Source: Inia geoffrensis
Lineage: Eukaryota; Chordata; Mammalia; Artiodactyla; Iniidae
Reading direction: 5' to 3'
NCBI GenBank assembly: GCA_036417435.1
Contig: CM070910.1
Span: forward strand, 73,578,784-73,642,783
DNA length: 64,000 bases
The notes below the pieces were generated by a model, which did no database searches, was not told where the DNA came from, and saw only the letters and a program-made list of their open reading frames with translations. Position 1 is the stretch's first letter. Each line of letters opens with the position of its first letter. Below are positions 38,186 to 50,327 of the stretch, in pieces. The position numbers were made by a program, and so were the translations under genes.

Positions 38186-39919
38186 GTTTGGACAGGCACA
38201 TTGAACTCCGATTTCCCTACAGGAAGAAGAATTCACCAAAGGCTCAGCGTGCCATACCGGAACGAGATTAGGGCCTGAAGCAATTCTTCGGGTTTGCGGT
38301 CAGCTCACAAGAAAGCGGGTTGAGAAAATGAGATTTTTGGCACTGTAACTCACAATCCTGCAGAGTTCCAAATGACGCCTATCATCCAAAAATTTATTGA
38401 AGGAAGGCTGTGAAGAGGACTTGAACGCGACGCAGAATTGCAGAAACCAGATATCAGGTGTTAGATAAGAATTGCTCTGAAAGCGTAGGAAAAGAGGCAG
38501 CAGTTCGACAGTGATGTACTTGGGCAAAAAGGGCGTATGCATTTTTTCCTGAATATATTCTGAAAAAAACGCATACGCCCTTTTTGGCCAACCAAGCAAG
38601 CCTGCAATTGGAATCCACACTACAATGAAGTCTCACTTCCCACCGATCCGAAGGGCCGTCCGAAAAAAGTGTAAAATCCAGAGAGGCAGGACAGGCCATT
38701 CAGAACCGTCAGCCTTGTTATGCTGATGGGCGGGATGTAAATTGCCAAAAGCCACTCGGGAGAAGTGGAGGGTGTTTCCTGGAACAAAGAAAAAATCAGC
38801 TAGAGAGCCTAGGGCACTTCCACTGATGGTGCTATAGATTCGGAAAATTTAAATGAAAAGACACAGCCACACCAATGTTTGGGGCTTCTCTGTGTACGGG
38901 AACCTTGACTATGGTACAACTTCAATAGCCCAGAAAGAGAAAATTGGATATAGAAGTTGTGGTACATCCCTACAATGGAATATCACTCAACAATGAAATC
39001 AATGGCCACAGACCAGTAGCAGCATAATGAGTGGATTTAGTTACGATGATTCTAAGTGAAATAAGGCACACAGAAAAAGAAATATCATAAGATATCACTA
39101 ATACCGGGAATGTAAACACGACTACGCATGAACTGCATTACAAAACACAACGGAGTCTCACATTTACAAAAGAAACTTATGCTTGCTTAAGGGGAAAGGA
39201 GAGTGAGGAGGCTGTATAGAACCAGAGGTTGACATTAGGACAGATACCATTCCATAAGCCAAATATATATTAGACAAGACCTACTCCTTGCTCAACCAAA
39301 TGGACTCAACACCCCGTATTCAAAACCTAGGAATATACCTGAGTATGAATAAACGTAAAACCCAAACATTTATAGGTCTCCATAAGAAAATCATTTGTAT
39401 ACAGCAGCATACACACAGCAGTGTAAATAAGCAAAATCCCCTTATAAAAATAAATTTGAAAAAGAAATCACAAGGACTGTGAAATAGAGAGAAATTCTTA
39501 AATAAGTCCTTCAGGGCCTGTAAGGAATATTGGAAATACCACCTCTACATCCACAGCTGTGTGAGAGATAAGACTGGACACTTGGGGCTGATACTATTGG
39601 TGAGAGAATGCAGACCGTTTGAGGTAATGGTGCATGGTTCCAATTCCACGGGTCCCAAATCTCCACGTTTCAGGGATTTATCCTTCAGGTAAAATATGCA
39701 TGGAAAACCCAGAATATGGTCCACGAAGTGATCAGGCAAAATTTCTAAAACTCACCGCCATTTTCGCCCCGTGATAATGGAGTTTGCCGTTCCAGATGCG
39801 ATATTAACGTTCTCCCCACTTGGAGAGTCAGTGCCTTTTACCTCTTGTTTGGCACAGTTTGCAATTTCCGTGGAAGTTGAACCGGAATAAGGAGAACCAA
39901 TGAGAGGCTAACTTGATGT
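38186..39919 (+). repeat. Satellite monomer M23
   Basis: 1,734 bp. Palindrome at 38520-38591 with four mismatches (TTGGGC, GCATTTTTT, and TTCTGAAA at two positions). First monomer with the AAAAGACAC deletion. Confidence 0.95.
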
Positions 39920-41653
39920 GTTTGGACAGGCACATTGAACTCTGATTTCCCTACAGGAAGAAGAATTCACCAAAGGCTCAGCGTGCCATACCAGAATGAG
40001 ATTAGGGCCTGAAGCAATTCTTCAGGTTTGCGGTCAGCTCACAAGAAAGCGAGTTGAGAAAAGGAGACTTTTGGCACTGTAACTCACAATCCTGCAGAGT
40101 TCCAAATGACCCCTATCATCCAAAAATTTATTGAAGGAAGGCTGTGAAGAGGACTTGAACGCGACGCAGAATTGTAGAAACCATATATCAGGTGGTAGAT
40201 AAGAATTGCTCTGAAAGCATAGGAAAAGAGGCAGCAGTTCGACAGTGATGTACTTGGGCAAAAAGGGCGTATGCGTTTTTTGCTGAATATATTCTGAAAA
40301 AAACGCATACGCCCTTTTTGGCCAACCAAGCAAGCCTGCAATTGGAATCCACACTACAATGAAGTCTCACTTCCCACCGATCCAAAGGGCCGTCCGAAAA
40401 AAGTGTAAAATCCAGAGAGGCAGGACAGGCCATTCAGAACCGTCAGCCTTGTTATGCTGATGGGCGGGATGTAAATTGCCAATAGCCACTCGGGAGAAGT
40501 GGAGGGTGTTTCCTGGAACAAAGAAAAAATCAGCTAGAGAGCCTAGGGCACTTCCACTGATGGTGCTATAGATTCGGAAAATTTAAATGAAAAGACACAG
40601 CCACACCAATGTTTGGGGCTTCTCTGTGTACGGGAACCTTGACTATGGTACAACTTCAATAGCCCAGAAAGAGAAAATTGGATATAGAAGTTGTGGTACA
40701 TCCCTACAATGGAATATCACTCAACAATGAAATCAATGGCCACAGACCAGTAGCAGCATAATGAGTGGATTTAGTTACGATGATTCTAAGTGAAATAAGG
40801 CACACAGAAAAAGAAATATCATAAGAAATCACTAATACGGGGAATGTAAACACGGCTACGCATGAACTGCATTACAAAACACAACGGAGTCTCACATTTA
40901 CAAAAGAAACTTATGCTTGCTTAAGGGGAAAGGAGAGTGGGGAGGCTGTATAGAACCAGAGGTTGACATTAGGACAGATACCATTCCATAAGCCAAATAT
41001 ATATTAGACAAGACCTACTCCTTGCTCAACCAAATGGACTCAACACCCCGTGTTCAAAACCTAGGAATATACCTGAGTATGAATAAACTTAAAACCCATA
41101 CATTTATAGGTCTCCATAAGAAAATCATTTGTGTACAGCGGCGTACACACAGCAGTGTAAATAAGCAAAATCCCCTTATAAAAATAAATTTGAAAAAGAA
41201 AACACAAGGACTGTGAAATAGAGAGAAATTCTTAAATAAGTCCTTCAGGGCTTGTAAGGAATATTGGATTTACCACCTCTACATCCACAGCTGTGTGAGA
41301 GATAAGACTGGACACTTGGGGCTGATACTATTGGTGAGGGAATGCAGACCGTTTGAGGTAATGGTGCATGGTTCCAATTCCACGGGTCCCAAATCTCCAC
41401 GTTTCAGGGATTTATCCTTCAGGTAAAATATGCATGGAAAACCCAGAATATGGTCCACGAAGTGATCAGGCAAAATTTCTAAAACTCATCGCCATTTTCG
41501 CCCCGTGATAATGGAGTTTGCCGTTCCAGATGCGATATTAACGTTCTCCCCACTTGGAGAGTCAGTGCCTTTGACCTCTTGTTTGGCACAGTTTGCAATT
41601 TCCGTGGAAGATGAACAGGAATAAGGAGAACCAATGAGCGGCTAACTCGATGT
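39920..41653 (+). repeat. Satellite monomer M24
   Basis: 1,734 bp. Palindrome at 40254-40325 with three mismatches. Left junction reads GAGAGGCTAACTTGATG. Confidence 0.95.
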
Positions 41654-43388
41654 GTTTGGACAGGCACATTGAACTCCGATTTCCCTACAGGAAGAAGAAT
41701 TCTCCAAAGGCTCAGCGTGCCATACCGGAACGAGATTAGGACCTGAAGCAATTCTTCGGGTTTGCGGTCAGCTCACAGGAAAGCGAGTTGAGAAAAAGAG
41801 ACTTTTGGCACTGTAACTCACAATCCTGCAGAGTTCCAAATGAACCCTATTATCCAAAAATTTATTGAAGGAAGGCTGTGAAGAGGACTTGAACGCGACG
41901 CAGAATTGTAGAAACCATATATCAGGTGGTAGATAAGAATTGCTCTGAAAGCATAGGAAAAGAGGCAGCAGTTCGACAGTGATGTACTTGGGCAAAAAGG
42001 GCGTATGCGTTTTTTCCTGAATATATTCAGGAAAAAACGCATACGCCCTTTTTGGCCAACCAAGCAAGCCTGCAATGGGAATCCACACTACAATGAAATC
42101 TCACTTCCCACCGATCAAATGGGCCGTCCGAAAAAAGTGTAAAATCCAGAGAGGCAGGACAGGCCATTCAGAACCGTCAGCCTTGTTATGCTGTTGGGCG
42201 GGATGTAAATTGCCAACAGCCACTCGGCAGAAGTGGAGGGTGTTTCCTGGAACAAAGAAAAAAACAAGCTAGAGAGCCTAGGGCACTTCCACTGATGGTG
42301 CTATAGATTCGGAAAATTTAAATGAAAAGACACAGCCACACCAATGTTTGGGGCTTCTCTGTGTACGGGAACCTTGACTATGGTACAACTTGAATAGCCC
42401 AGAAAGAGAAAAATGGATATAGAAGTTGTGGTACATCCCTACAATGGAATATCACTCAACAATGAAATCAATGGCAACAGACCAGTAGCAGCATAATGAG
42501 TGGATTTAGTTACGATGATTCTAAGTGAAAAAAGGCACACAGAAAAAGAAACATCATAAGATATCACTAATACCGGGAATGTAAACACGGCTACGCATGA
42601 ACTGCATTACAAAACACAACGGAGTCTCACATTTACAAAAGAAACTTATGCTTTCTTAAGGGGAAAGGAGAGTGGGGAGGCTGTATAGAACCAGAGGTTG
42701 ACATTAGGACAGATACCATTCCATAAGCCAAATATATATTAGACAAGACCTACTCCTTGCTCAACCAAATGGACTCAACACCCCGTATTCAAAACCTAGG
42801 AATATACCTGAGTATGAATAAACGTAAAACCCAAACATTTATAGGTCTCCATAAGAAAATCATTTGTATACAGCAGCATACACACAGCAGTGTAAATAAG
42901 CAAAATCCCCTTATAAAAATAAATTTGAAAAAGAAATCACAAGGACTGTGAAATAGAGAGAAATTCTTAAATAAGTCCTTCAGGGCTTGTAAGGAATATT
43001 GGAAATACCACCTCTACATCCACAGCTGTGTGAGAGATAAGACTGGACACTTGGGACTGATACTATTGGTGAGAGAATGCAGACCGTTTGAGGTAATGGT
43101 GCATGGTTCCAATTCCACGGGTCCCAAATCTCCACGTTTCAGGGATTTATCCTTCAGGTAAAATATGCATGGAAAACCCAGAATATGGTCCACGAAGTGA
43201 TCAGGCAAAATTTCTAAAACTCACCGCCATTTTCGCCACGTGATAATGGAGTTTGCCGTTCCAGATGCGATATTAACGTTCTCCCCACTTGGAGAGTCAG
43301 TGCCTTTTACCTCTTGTTTGGCACAGTTTGCAATTTCCGTGGAAGTTGAACAGGAATAAGGAGAACCAATGAGAGGCTAACTTGATGT
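41654..43388 (+). repeat. Satellite monomer M25
   Basis: 1,735 bp. Palindrome at 41988-42059 with one mismatch (TTGGGC). Contains the reopened ORF2 remnant. Confidence 0.95.
42075..42272 (+). pseudogene. Longest single-frame ORF2 C-terminal remnant (M25)
   Basis: Here the TGA found in most monomers (for example 539-541 in M1) is TGT at 42192-42194, so the frame reads on through CCWAGCKL, which resembles the cysteine-rich end of L1 ORF2p. It then leaves the L1 frame at the one-base insertion near 42212-42216, giving an unrelated tail. M27 (45544-45741) has the same change. The reopening is a chance substitution spread by duplication; there is no sign of function. Confidence 0.75.
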
Positions 43389-46164
43389 GTTTGGACAGGC
43401 ACATTGAACTCTGATTTCCCTACAGGAAGAAGAATTCACCAAAGGCTCAGCGTGCCATACCAGAACGAGATTAGGGCCTGAAGCAATTCTTCGGGTTTGC
43501 GGTCAGCTCACAAGAAAGCGAGTTGAGAAAAGGAGACTTTTGGCACTGTAACTCACAATCCTGCAGAGTTCCAAATGACCCCTATCATCCAAAAATTTAT
43601 TGAAGGAAGGCTGTGAAGAGGACTTGAACGCGACGCAGAATTGTAGAAACCATATATCAGGTGGTAGATAAGAATTGCTCTGAAAGCATAGGAAAAGAGG
43701 TAGCAGTTCGACAGTGATGTACTTGGGCAAAAAGGGCGTATGCGTTTTTTCCTGAATATATTCTGAAAAAAACGCATACGCCCTTTTTGGCCAACCAAGC
43801 AAGCCTGCAATTGGAATCCACACTACAATGAAGTCTCACTTCCCACCGATCCAAAGGGCCGTCCGAAAAAAGTGTAAAATCCAGAGAGGCAGGACAGGCC
43901 ATTCAGAACCGTCAGCCTTGTTATGCTGATGGGCGGGATGTAAATTGCCAACAGCCACTCGGGAGAAGTGGAGGGTGTTTCCTGGAACAAAGAAAAAATC
44001 AGCTAGAGAGCCTAGGGCACTTCCACTGATGGTGCTATAGATTCGGAAAATTTAAATGAAAAGACACAGCCACACCAATGTTTGGGGCTTCTCTGTGTAC
44101 GGGAACCTTGACTATGGTACAACTTCAATAGCCCAGAAAGAGAAAATTGGATATAGAAGTTGTGGTACATCCCTACAATGGAATATCACTCAACAATGAA
44201 ATCAATGGCCACAGACCAGTAGCAGCATAATGAGTGGATTTAGTTACGATGATTCTAAGTGAAATAAGGCACACAGAAAAAGAAATATCATAAGAAATCA
44301 CTAATACGGGGAATGTAAACACGGCTACGCATGAACTGCATTACAAAACACAACGGAGTCTCACATTTACAAAAGAAACTTATGCTTGCTTAAGGGGAAA
44401 GGAGAGTGGGGAGGCTGTATAGAACCAGAGGTTGACATTAGGGCAGATACCATTCCATAAGCCAAATATATATTAGACAAGACCTACTCCTTGCTCAACC
44501 AAATGGACTCAACACCCCGTGTTCAAAACCTAGGAATATACCTGAGTATGAATAAACTTAAAACCCATACATTTATAGGTCTCCATAAGAAAATCATTTG
44601 TGTACAGCGGCGTACACACAGCAGTGTAAATAAGCAAAATCCCCTTATAAAAATAAATTTGAAAAAGAAAACACAAGGACTGTGAAATAGAGAGAAATTC
44701 TTAAATAAGTCCTTCAGGGCTTGTAAGGAATATTGGATTTACCACCTCTATATCCACAGCTGTGTGAGAGATAAGACTGGACACTTGGGGCTGATACTAT
44801 TGGTGAGGGAATGCAGACCGTTTGAGGTAATGGTGCATGGTTCCAATTCCACGGGTCCCAAATCTCCACGTTTCAGGGATTTATCCTTCAGGTAAAATAT
44901 GCATGGAAAACCCAGAATATGGTCCACGAAGTGATCAGGCAAAATTTCAAAAACTCATCGCCATTTTCGCCCCGTGATAATGGAGTTTGCCGTTCCAGAT
45001 GCGATATTAACGTTCTCCCCACATGGAGAGTCAGTGCCTTTGACCTCTTGTTTGGCACAGTTTGCAATTTCCGTGGAAGATGAACAGGAATAAGGAGAAC
45101 CAATGAGCGGCTAACTCGATGTGTTTGGACAGGCACATTGAACTCCGATTTCCCTACAGGAAGAAGAATTCTCCAAAGGCTCAGCGTGCCATACCGGAAC
45201 GAGATTAGGACCTGAAGCAATTCTTCGGGTTTGCGGTCAGCTCACAAGAAAGCGAGTTGAGAAAAAGAGACTTTTGGCACTGTAACTCACAATCCTGCAG
45301 AGTTCCAAATGAACCCTATCATCCAAAAATTTATTGAAGGAAGGCTGTGAAGAGGACTTGAACGCGACGCAGAATTGTAGAAACCATATATCAGGTGGTA
45401 GATAAGAATTGCTCTGAAAGCATAGGAAAAGAGGGAGCAGTTCGACAGTGATGTACTTGGGCAAAAAGGGCGTATGCGTTTTTTCCTGAATATATTCAGG
45501 AAAAAACGCATACGCCCTTTTTGGCCAACCAAGCAAGCCTGCAATGGGAATCCACACTACAATGAAGTCTCACTTCCCACCGATCAAATGGGCCGTCCGA
45601 AAAAAGTGTAAAATCCAGAGAGGCAGGACAGGCCATTCAGAACCGTCAGCCTTGTTATGCTGTTGGGCGGGATGTAAATTGCCAACAGCCACTCGGGAGA
45701 AGTGGAGGGTGTTTCCTGGAACAAAGAAAAAAACAAGCTAGAGAGCCTAGGGCACTTCCACTGATGGTGCTATAGATTCGGAAAATTTAAATGAAAAGAC
45801 ACAGCCACACCAATGTTTGGGGCTTCTCTGTGTACGGGAACCTTGACTATGGTACAACTTGAATAGCCCAGAAAGAGAAAAATGGATATAGAAGTTGTGG
45901 TACATCCCTACAATGGATTATCACTCAACAATGAAATCAATGGCCACAGACCAGTAGCAGCATAATGAGTGGATTTAGTTACGATGATTCTAAGTGAAAT
46001 AAGGCACACAGAAAAAGAAACATCATAAGATATCACTAATACTGGGAATGTAAACACGGCTACGCATGAACTGCATTACAAAACACAACGGAGTCTCACA
46101 TTTACAAAAGAAACTTATGCTTGCTTAAGGGGAAAGGAGAGTGGGGAGGCTGTATAGAACCAGA
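42676..46164 (+). repeat. Dimer duplication, second copy (M26-M27)
   Basis: M24 and M26 share GAGAGGCTAACTTGATG at the monomer junction and TTCTGAAAAAAACGC in the right palindrome arm. M25 and M27 share GATCAAATGGGCC and CTGTTGGGCGGG. Confidence 0.82.
43389..45122 (+). repeat. Satellite monomer M26
   Basis: 1,734 bp, M24 type. Palindrome at 43723-43794 with three mismatches. Confidence 0.95.
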
Positions 46165-46857
46165 TGTTGACATTAGGACAGATACCATTCCATAAGCCAA
46201 ATATATATTAGACAAGACCTACTCCTTGCTCAACCAAATGGACTCAACACCCCGTATTCAAAACCTAGGAATATACCTGAGTATGAATAAACTTAAAACC
46301 CATACATTTATAGGTCTCCATAAGAAAATCATTTGTATACAGCAGCATACACACAGCAGTGTAAATAAGCAAAATCCCCTTATAAAAATAAATTTGAAAA
46401 AGAAAACACAAGGACTGTGAAATAGAGAGAAATTCTAAAATAAGTCCTTCAGGGCTTGTAAGGAATATTGGATTTACCACCTCTACATCCACAGCTGTGT
46501 GAGAGATAAGACTGGACACTTGGGGCTGATACTATTGGTGAGGGAATGCAGACCGTTTGAGGTAATGGTGCATGGTTCCAATTCCACGGGTCCCAAATCT
46601 CCACGTTTCAGGGATTTATCCTTCAGGTAAAATATGCATGGAAAACCCAGAATATGGTCCACGAAGTGATCAGGCAAAATTTCTAAAACTCATCGCCATT
46701 TTCGCCCCGTGATAATGGAGTTTGCCGTTCCAGATGCGATATTAACGTTCTCCCCACTTGGAGAGTCAGTGCCTTTGACCTCTTGTTTGGCACAGTTTGC
46801 AATTTCCGTGGAAGATGAACAGGAATAAGGAGAACCAATGAGCGGCTAACTCGATGT
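45123..46857 (+). repeat. Satellite monomer M27
   Basis: 1,735 bp, M25 type at first, then an L1 tail with CAGATGTTGAC like M29. Palindrome at 45457-45528 with one mismatch. Confidence 0.95.
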
Positions 46858-49800
46858 GTTTGGACAGGCACATTGAACTCTGATTTCCCTACAGGAAGAA
46901 GAATTCACCAAAGGCTCAGCGTGCCATACCGGAACGAGATTAGGGCCTGAAGCAATTCTTCGGGTTTGCGGTCAGCTCACAAGAAAGCGAGTTGAGAAAA
47001 GGAGACTTTTGGCACTGTAACTCACAATCCTGCAGAGTTCCAAATGAACCCTATCATCCAAAAATTTATTGAAGGAAGGCTGTGAAGAGGATTTGAAAGC
47101 GACGCAGAATTGCAGAAACCAGATATCAGGTGGTAGATAAGAATTGCTCTCAAAGCATAGGAAAAGAGGCAGCAGTAAGACAGTGATGCACTTGGCCAAA
47201 AAGGGCGTATGCGTTTTTTCCTGAATATATTCTGAAAAAAACGCATACGCCCTTTTTGGCCAACCAAGCAATCCTGCAATTGGAATCCACACTACAATGA
47301 AGTCTCACTTCCCACCAATCAAAAGGGCCGTCCGAATAAAGTGTAAAATCCAGAGAGGCAGGACAGGCCATTCAGAACCGTCAGCCTTTTTATGCTGATG
47401 GGCGGGATGTAAATTGCCAACAGCCACTCGGGAGAAGTGGAGGGTGTTTCCTGGAACAAAGAAAAAAACAAGCTAGAGAGCCTAGGGCACTTCCACTGAT
47501 GGTGCTATAGATTCGGAAAATTTAAATGAAAAGACACAGCCACACCAATGTTTGGGGTTTCTCTGTGTACGGGAACCTTGACTATGGTACAACTTCAATA
47601 GCCCAGAAAGAGAAAAATGGATATAGAAGTTGTGGTACATCCCTACAATGGAATATCACTCAACAATGAAATCAATGGCCACAGACCAGTAGCAGCATAA
47701 TGAGTGGATTTAGTTACGATGATTCTAAGTGAAATAAGGCACACAGAAAAAGAAACATCATAAGATATCACTAATACCGGGAATGTAAACACGGCTACGC
47801 ATGAACTGCATTACAAAACACAACGGAGTCTCACATTTACAAAAGAAACTTATGCTTGCTTAAGGGGAAAGGAGAGTGGGGAGGCTGTATAGAACCAGAG
47901 GTTGACATTAGGGCAGATACCATTCCATAAGCCAAATATATATTAGACAAGACCTACTCCTTGCTCAACCAAATGGACTCAACACCCCGTGTTCAAAACC
48001 TAGGAATATACCTGAGTATGAATAAACTTAAAATCCATACATTTATAGGTCTCCATAAGAAAATCATTTGTGTACAGCGGCGTACACACAGCAGTGTAAA
48101 TAAGCAAAATCCCCTTATAAAAATAAATTTGAAAAAGAAAACACAAGGACTGTGAAATAGAGAGAAATTCTTAAATAAGTCCTTCAGGGCTTGTAAGGAA
48201 TATTGGAGTTACCACCTCTACATCCACAGCTGTGTGAGAGATAAGACTGGACACTTGGGGCTGATACTATTGGTAAGGGAATGCAGACCGTTTGAGGTAA
48301 TGGTGCATGGTTCCAATTCCACGGGTCCCAAATCTCCACGTTTCAGGGATTTATCCTTCAGGTAAAATATGCATGGAAAACCCAGAATATGGTCCACGAA
48401 GTGATCAGGCAAAATTTCTAAAACTCATCGCCATTTTCGCCCCGTGATAATGGAGTTTGCCGTTCCAGATGCGATATTAACGTTCTCCCCACTTGGAGAG
48501 TCAGTGCCTTTGACCTCTTGTTTGGCACAGTTTGCAATTTCCGTGGAAGATGAACAGGAATAAGGAGAACCAATGAGCGGCTAACTCGATGTGTTTGGAC
48601 AGGCACATTGAACTCTGATTTCCCTACAGGAAGAAGAATTCACCAAAGGCTCAGCGTGCCATACCGGAACGAGATTAGGGCCTGAAGCAATTCTTCGGGT
48701 TTGCGGTCAGCTCACAAGAAAGCGAGTTGAGAAAAGGAGAGTTTTGGCACTGTAACTCACAATCCTGCAGAGTTCCAAATGAACCCTATCATCCAAAAAT
48801 TTATTGAAGGAAGGCTGTGAAGAGGACTTGAACGCGACGCAGAATTACAGAAACCAGATATCAGGTGGTAGATAAGAACTGCTCTGAAAGCATAGGAAAA
48901 CAGGCAGCAGTTCGACAGTGATGCACTTGGCCAAAAAGGGCGTATGCGTTTTTTCCTGAATATATTCAGGAAAAAACGCATACGCCCTTTTTGGCAAACC
49001 AAGCAAGCCTGCAATGGGAATCCACACTACAATGAAGTCTCACTTCCCACCGATCAAAAGGGCCGTCGGAAAAAAGTGTAAAATCCAGAGAGGCAGGACA
49101 GGCCATTCAGAACCGTCAGCCTTGTTATGCTGATGGGCGGGATGTAAATTGCCAACAGCCACTCTGGAGAAGTGGATGGTGTTTCCTGGAAGAAAGAAAA
49201 AAACAAGCTAGAGAGCCTAGGGCACTTCCACTGATGGTGCTATAGATTCGGAAAATTTAAATGAAAAGACACAGCCACACCAATGTTTGGGGCTTCTCTG
49301 TGTACGGGAACCTTGACTATGGTACAACTTCAATAGCCCAGAAAGAGAAAAATGGATATAGAAGTTGTGGTACATCCCTACAATGGATTATCACTCAACA
49401 GTGAAATCAATGGCCACAGACCAGTAGCAGCATAATGAGTGGATTTAGTTACGATGATTCTAAGTGAAATAAGGCACACAGAAAAAGAAACATCATAAGA
49501 TATCACTAATACCGGGAATGTAAACACGGCTACGCATGAACTGCATTACAAAACACAACGGAGTCTCACATTTGCAAAAGAAACTTATGCTTGCTTAAGG
49601 GGAAAGGAGAGTGGGGAGGCTGTATAGAACCAGATGTTGACATTAGGACAGATACCATTCCATAAGCCAAATATATATTAGACAAGACCTACTCCTTGCT
49701 CAACCAAATGGACTCAACACCCCGTATTCAAAACCTAGGAATATACCTGAGTATGAATAAACTTAAAACCCATACATTTATAGGTCTCCATAAGAAAATC

Positions 49801-49950
49801 ATTTGTATACAGCAGCATACACACAGCAGTGTAAATAAGCAAAATCCCCTTATAAAAATAAATTTGAAAAAGAAAACACAATGACTGTGAAATAGAGAGA
49901 AATTCTTAAATAAGTCTTTCAGGGCTTGTAAGGAATATTGGATTTACCAC
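46470..49950 (+). repeat. Dimer duplication, first copy (offset 3,470 bp; M28-M29)
   Basis: Matches about 49940-53420. M28 and M30 share GCAGCAGTAAGACAG, GCAATCCTGCAATTGG and GTCCGAATAAAG. M29 and M31 share GAATTACAGAAACC, GATAAGAACTGC, TTTTTGGCAAACC and CTCAACAGTGAAATC. Edges are approximate. Confidence 0.85.
46858..48592 (+). repeat. Satellite monomer M28
   Basis: 1,735 bp. Palindrome at 47192-47263 with two mismatches (TTCTGAAA). Private CAGTAAGACAG before it, shared with M30. Confidence 0.95.
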
Positions 49951-50327
49951 ATCTACATCCACAGCTGTGTGAGAGATAAGACTGGACACTTGGGGCTGAT
50001 ACTATTGGTGAGGGAATGCAGACCGTTTGAGGTAATGGTGCATGGTTCCAATTCCACGGGTCCCAAATCTCCACGTTTCAGGGATTTATCCTTCAGGTAA
50101 AATATGCATGGAAAACCCAGAATATGGTCCACGAAGTGATCAGGCAAAATTTCTAAAACTCATCGCCATTTTCGCCCCGTGATAATGGAGTTTGCCGTTC
50201 CAGATGCGATATTAACGTTCTCCCCACTTGGAGAGTCAGTGCCTTTGACCTCTTGTTTGGCACAGTTTGCAATTTCCGTGGAAGATGAACAGGAATAAGG
50301 AGAACCAATGAGCGGCTAACTCGATGT
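48593..50327 (+). repeat. Satellite monomer M29
   Basis: 1,735 bp. Palindrome at 48927-48998 with one mismatch (GGCAAA at the right end). L1 tail ends AACACAATGACTG. Confidence 0.95.

Larger units (their letters stand above)
39207..42695 (+). repeat. Dimer duplication, first copy (offset 3,469 bp; M24-M25)
   Basis: Matches 42676-46164. Shared private states include AAACGTAAAACCCAAAC in M23 and M25 tails, GAATTGTAGAAACCATATATC, and the switch between CAGCAGCATAC and CAGCGGCGTAC in alternating monomers. Differences are more numerous than in the dimer at 20187-27219 (roughly twenty noticed), suggesting an older event. Confidence 0.82.

Noticed and set aside
41479..41751. Minus-strand 90-codon frame in M25 and a 110-codon version in M27 (44888-45220)
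   Set aside because: Extensions of the recurrent 62-codon frame caused by single substitutions in these two related monomers; no protein-like features.
42075..42272. Possible functional zinc-binding peptide from the reopened ORF2 C-terminus in M25 and M27
   Set aside because: It leaves the L1 frame at the shared insertion, lacks the rest of ORF2p, and occurs in only two duplicated monomers.
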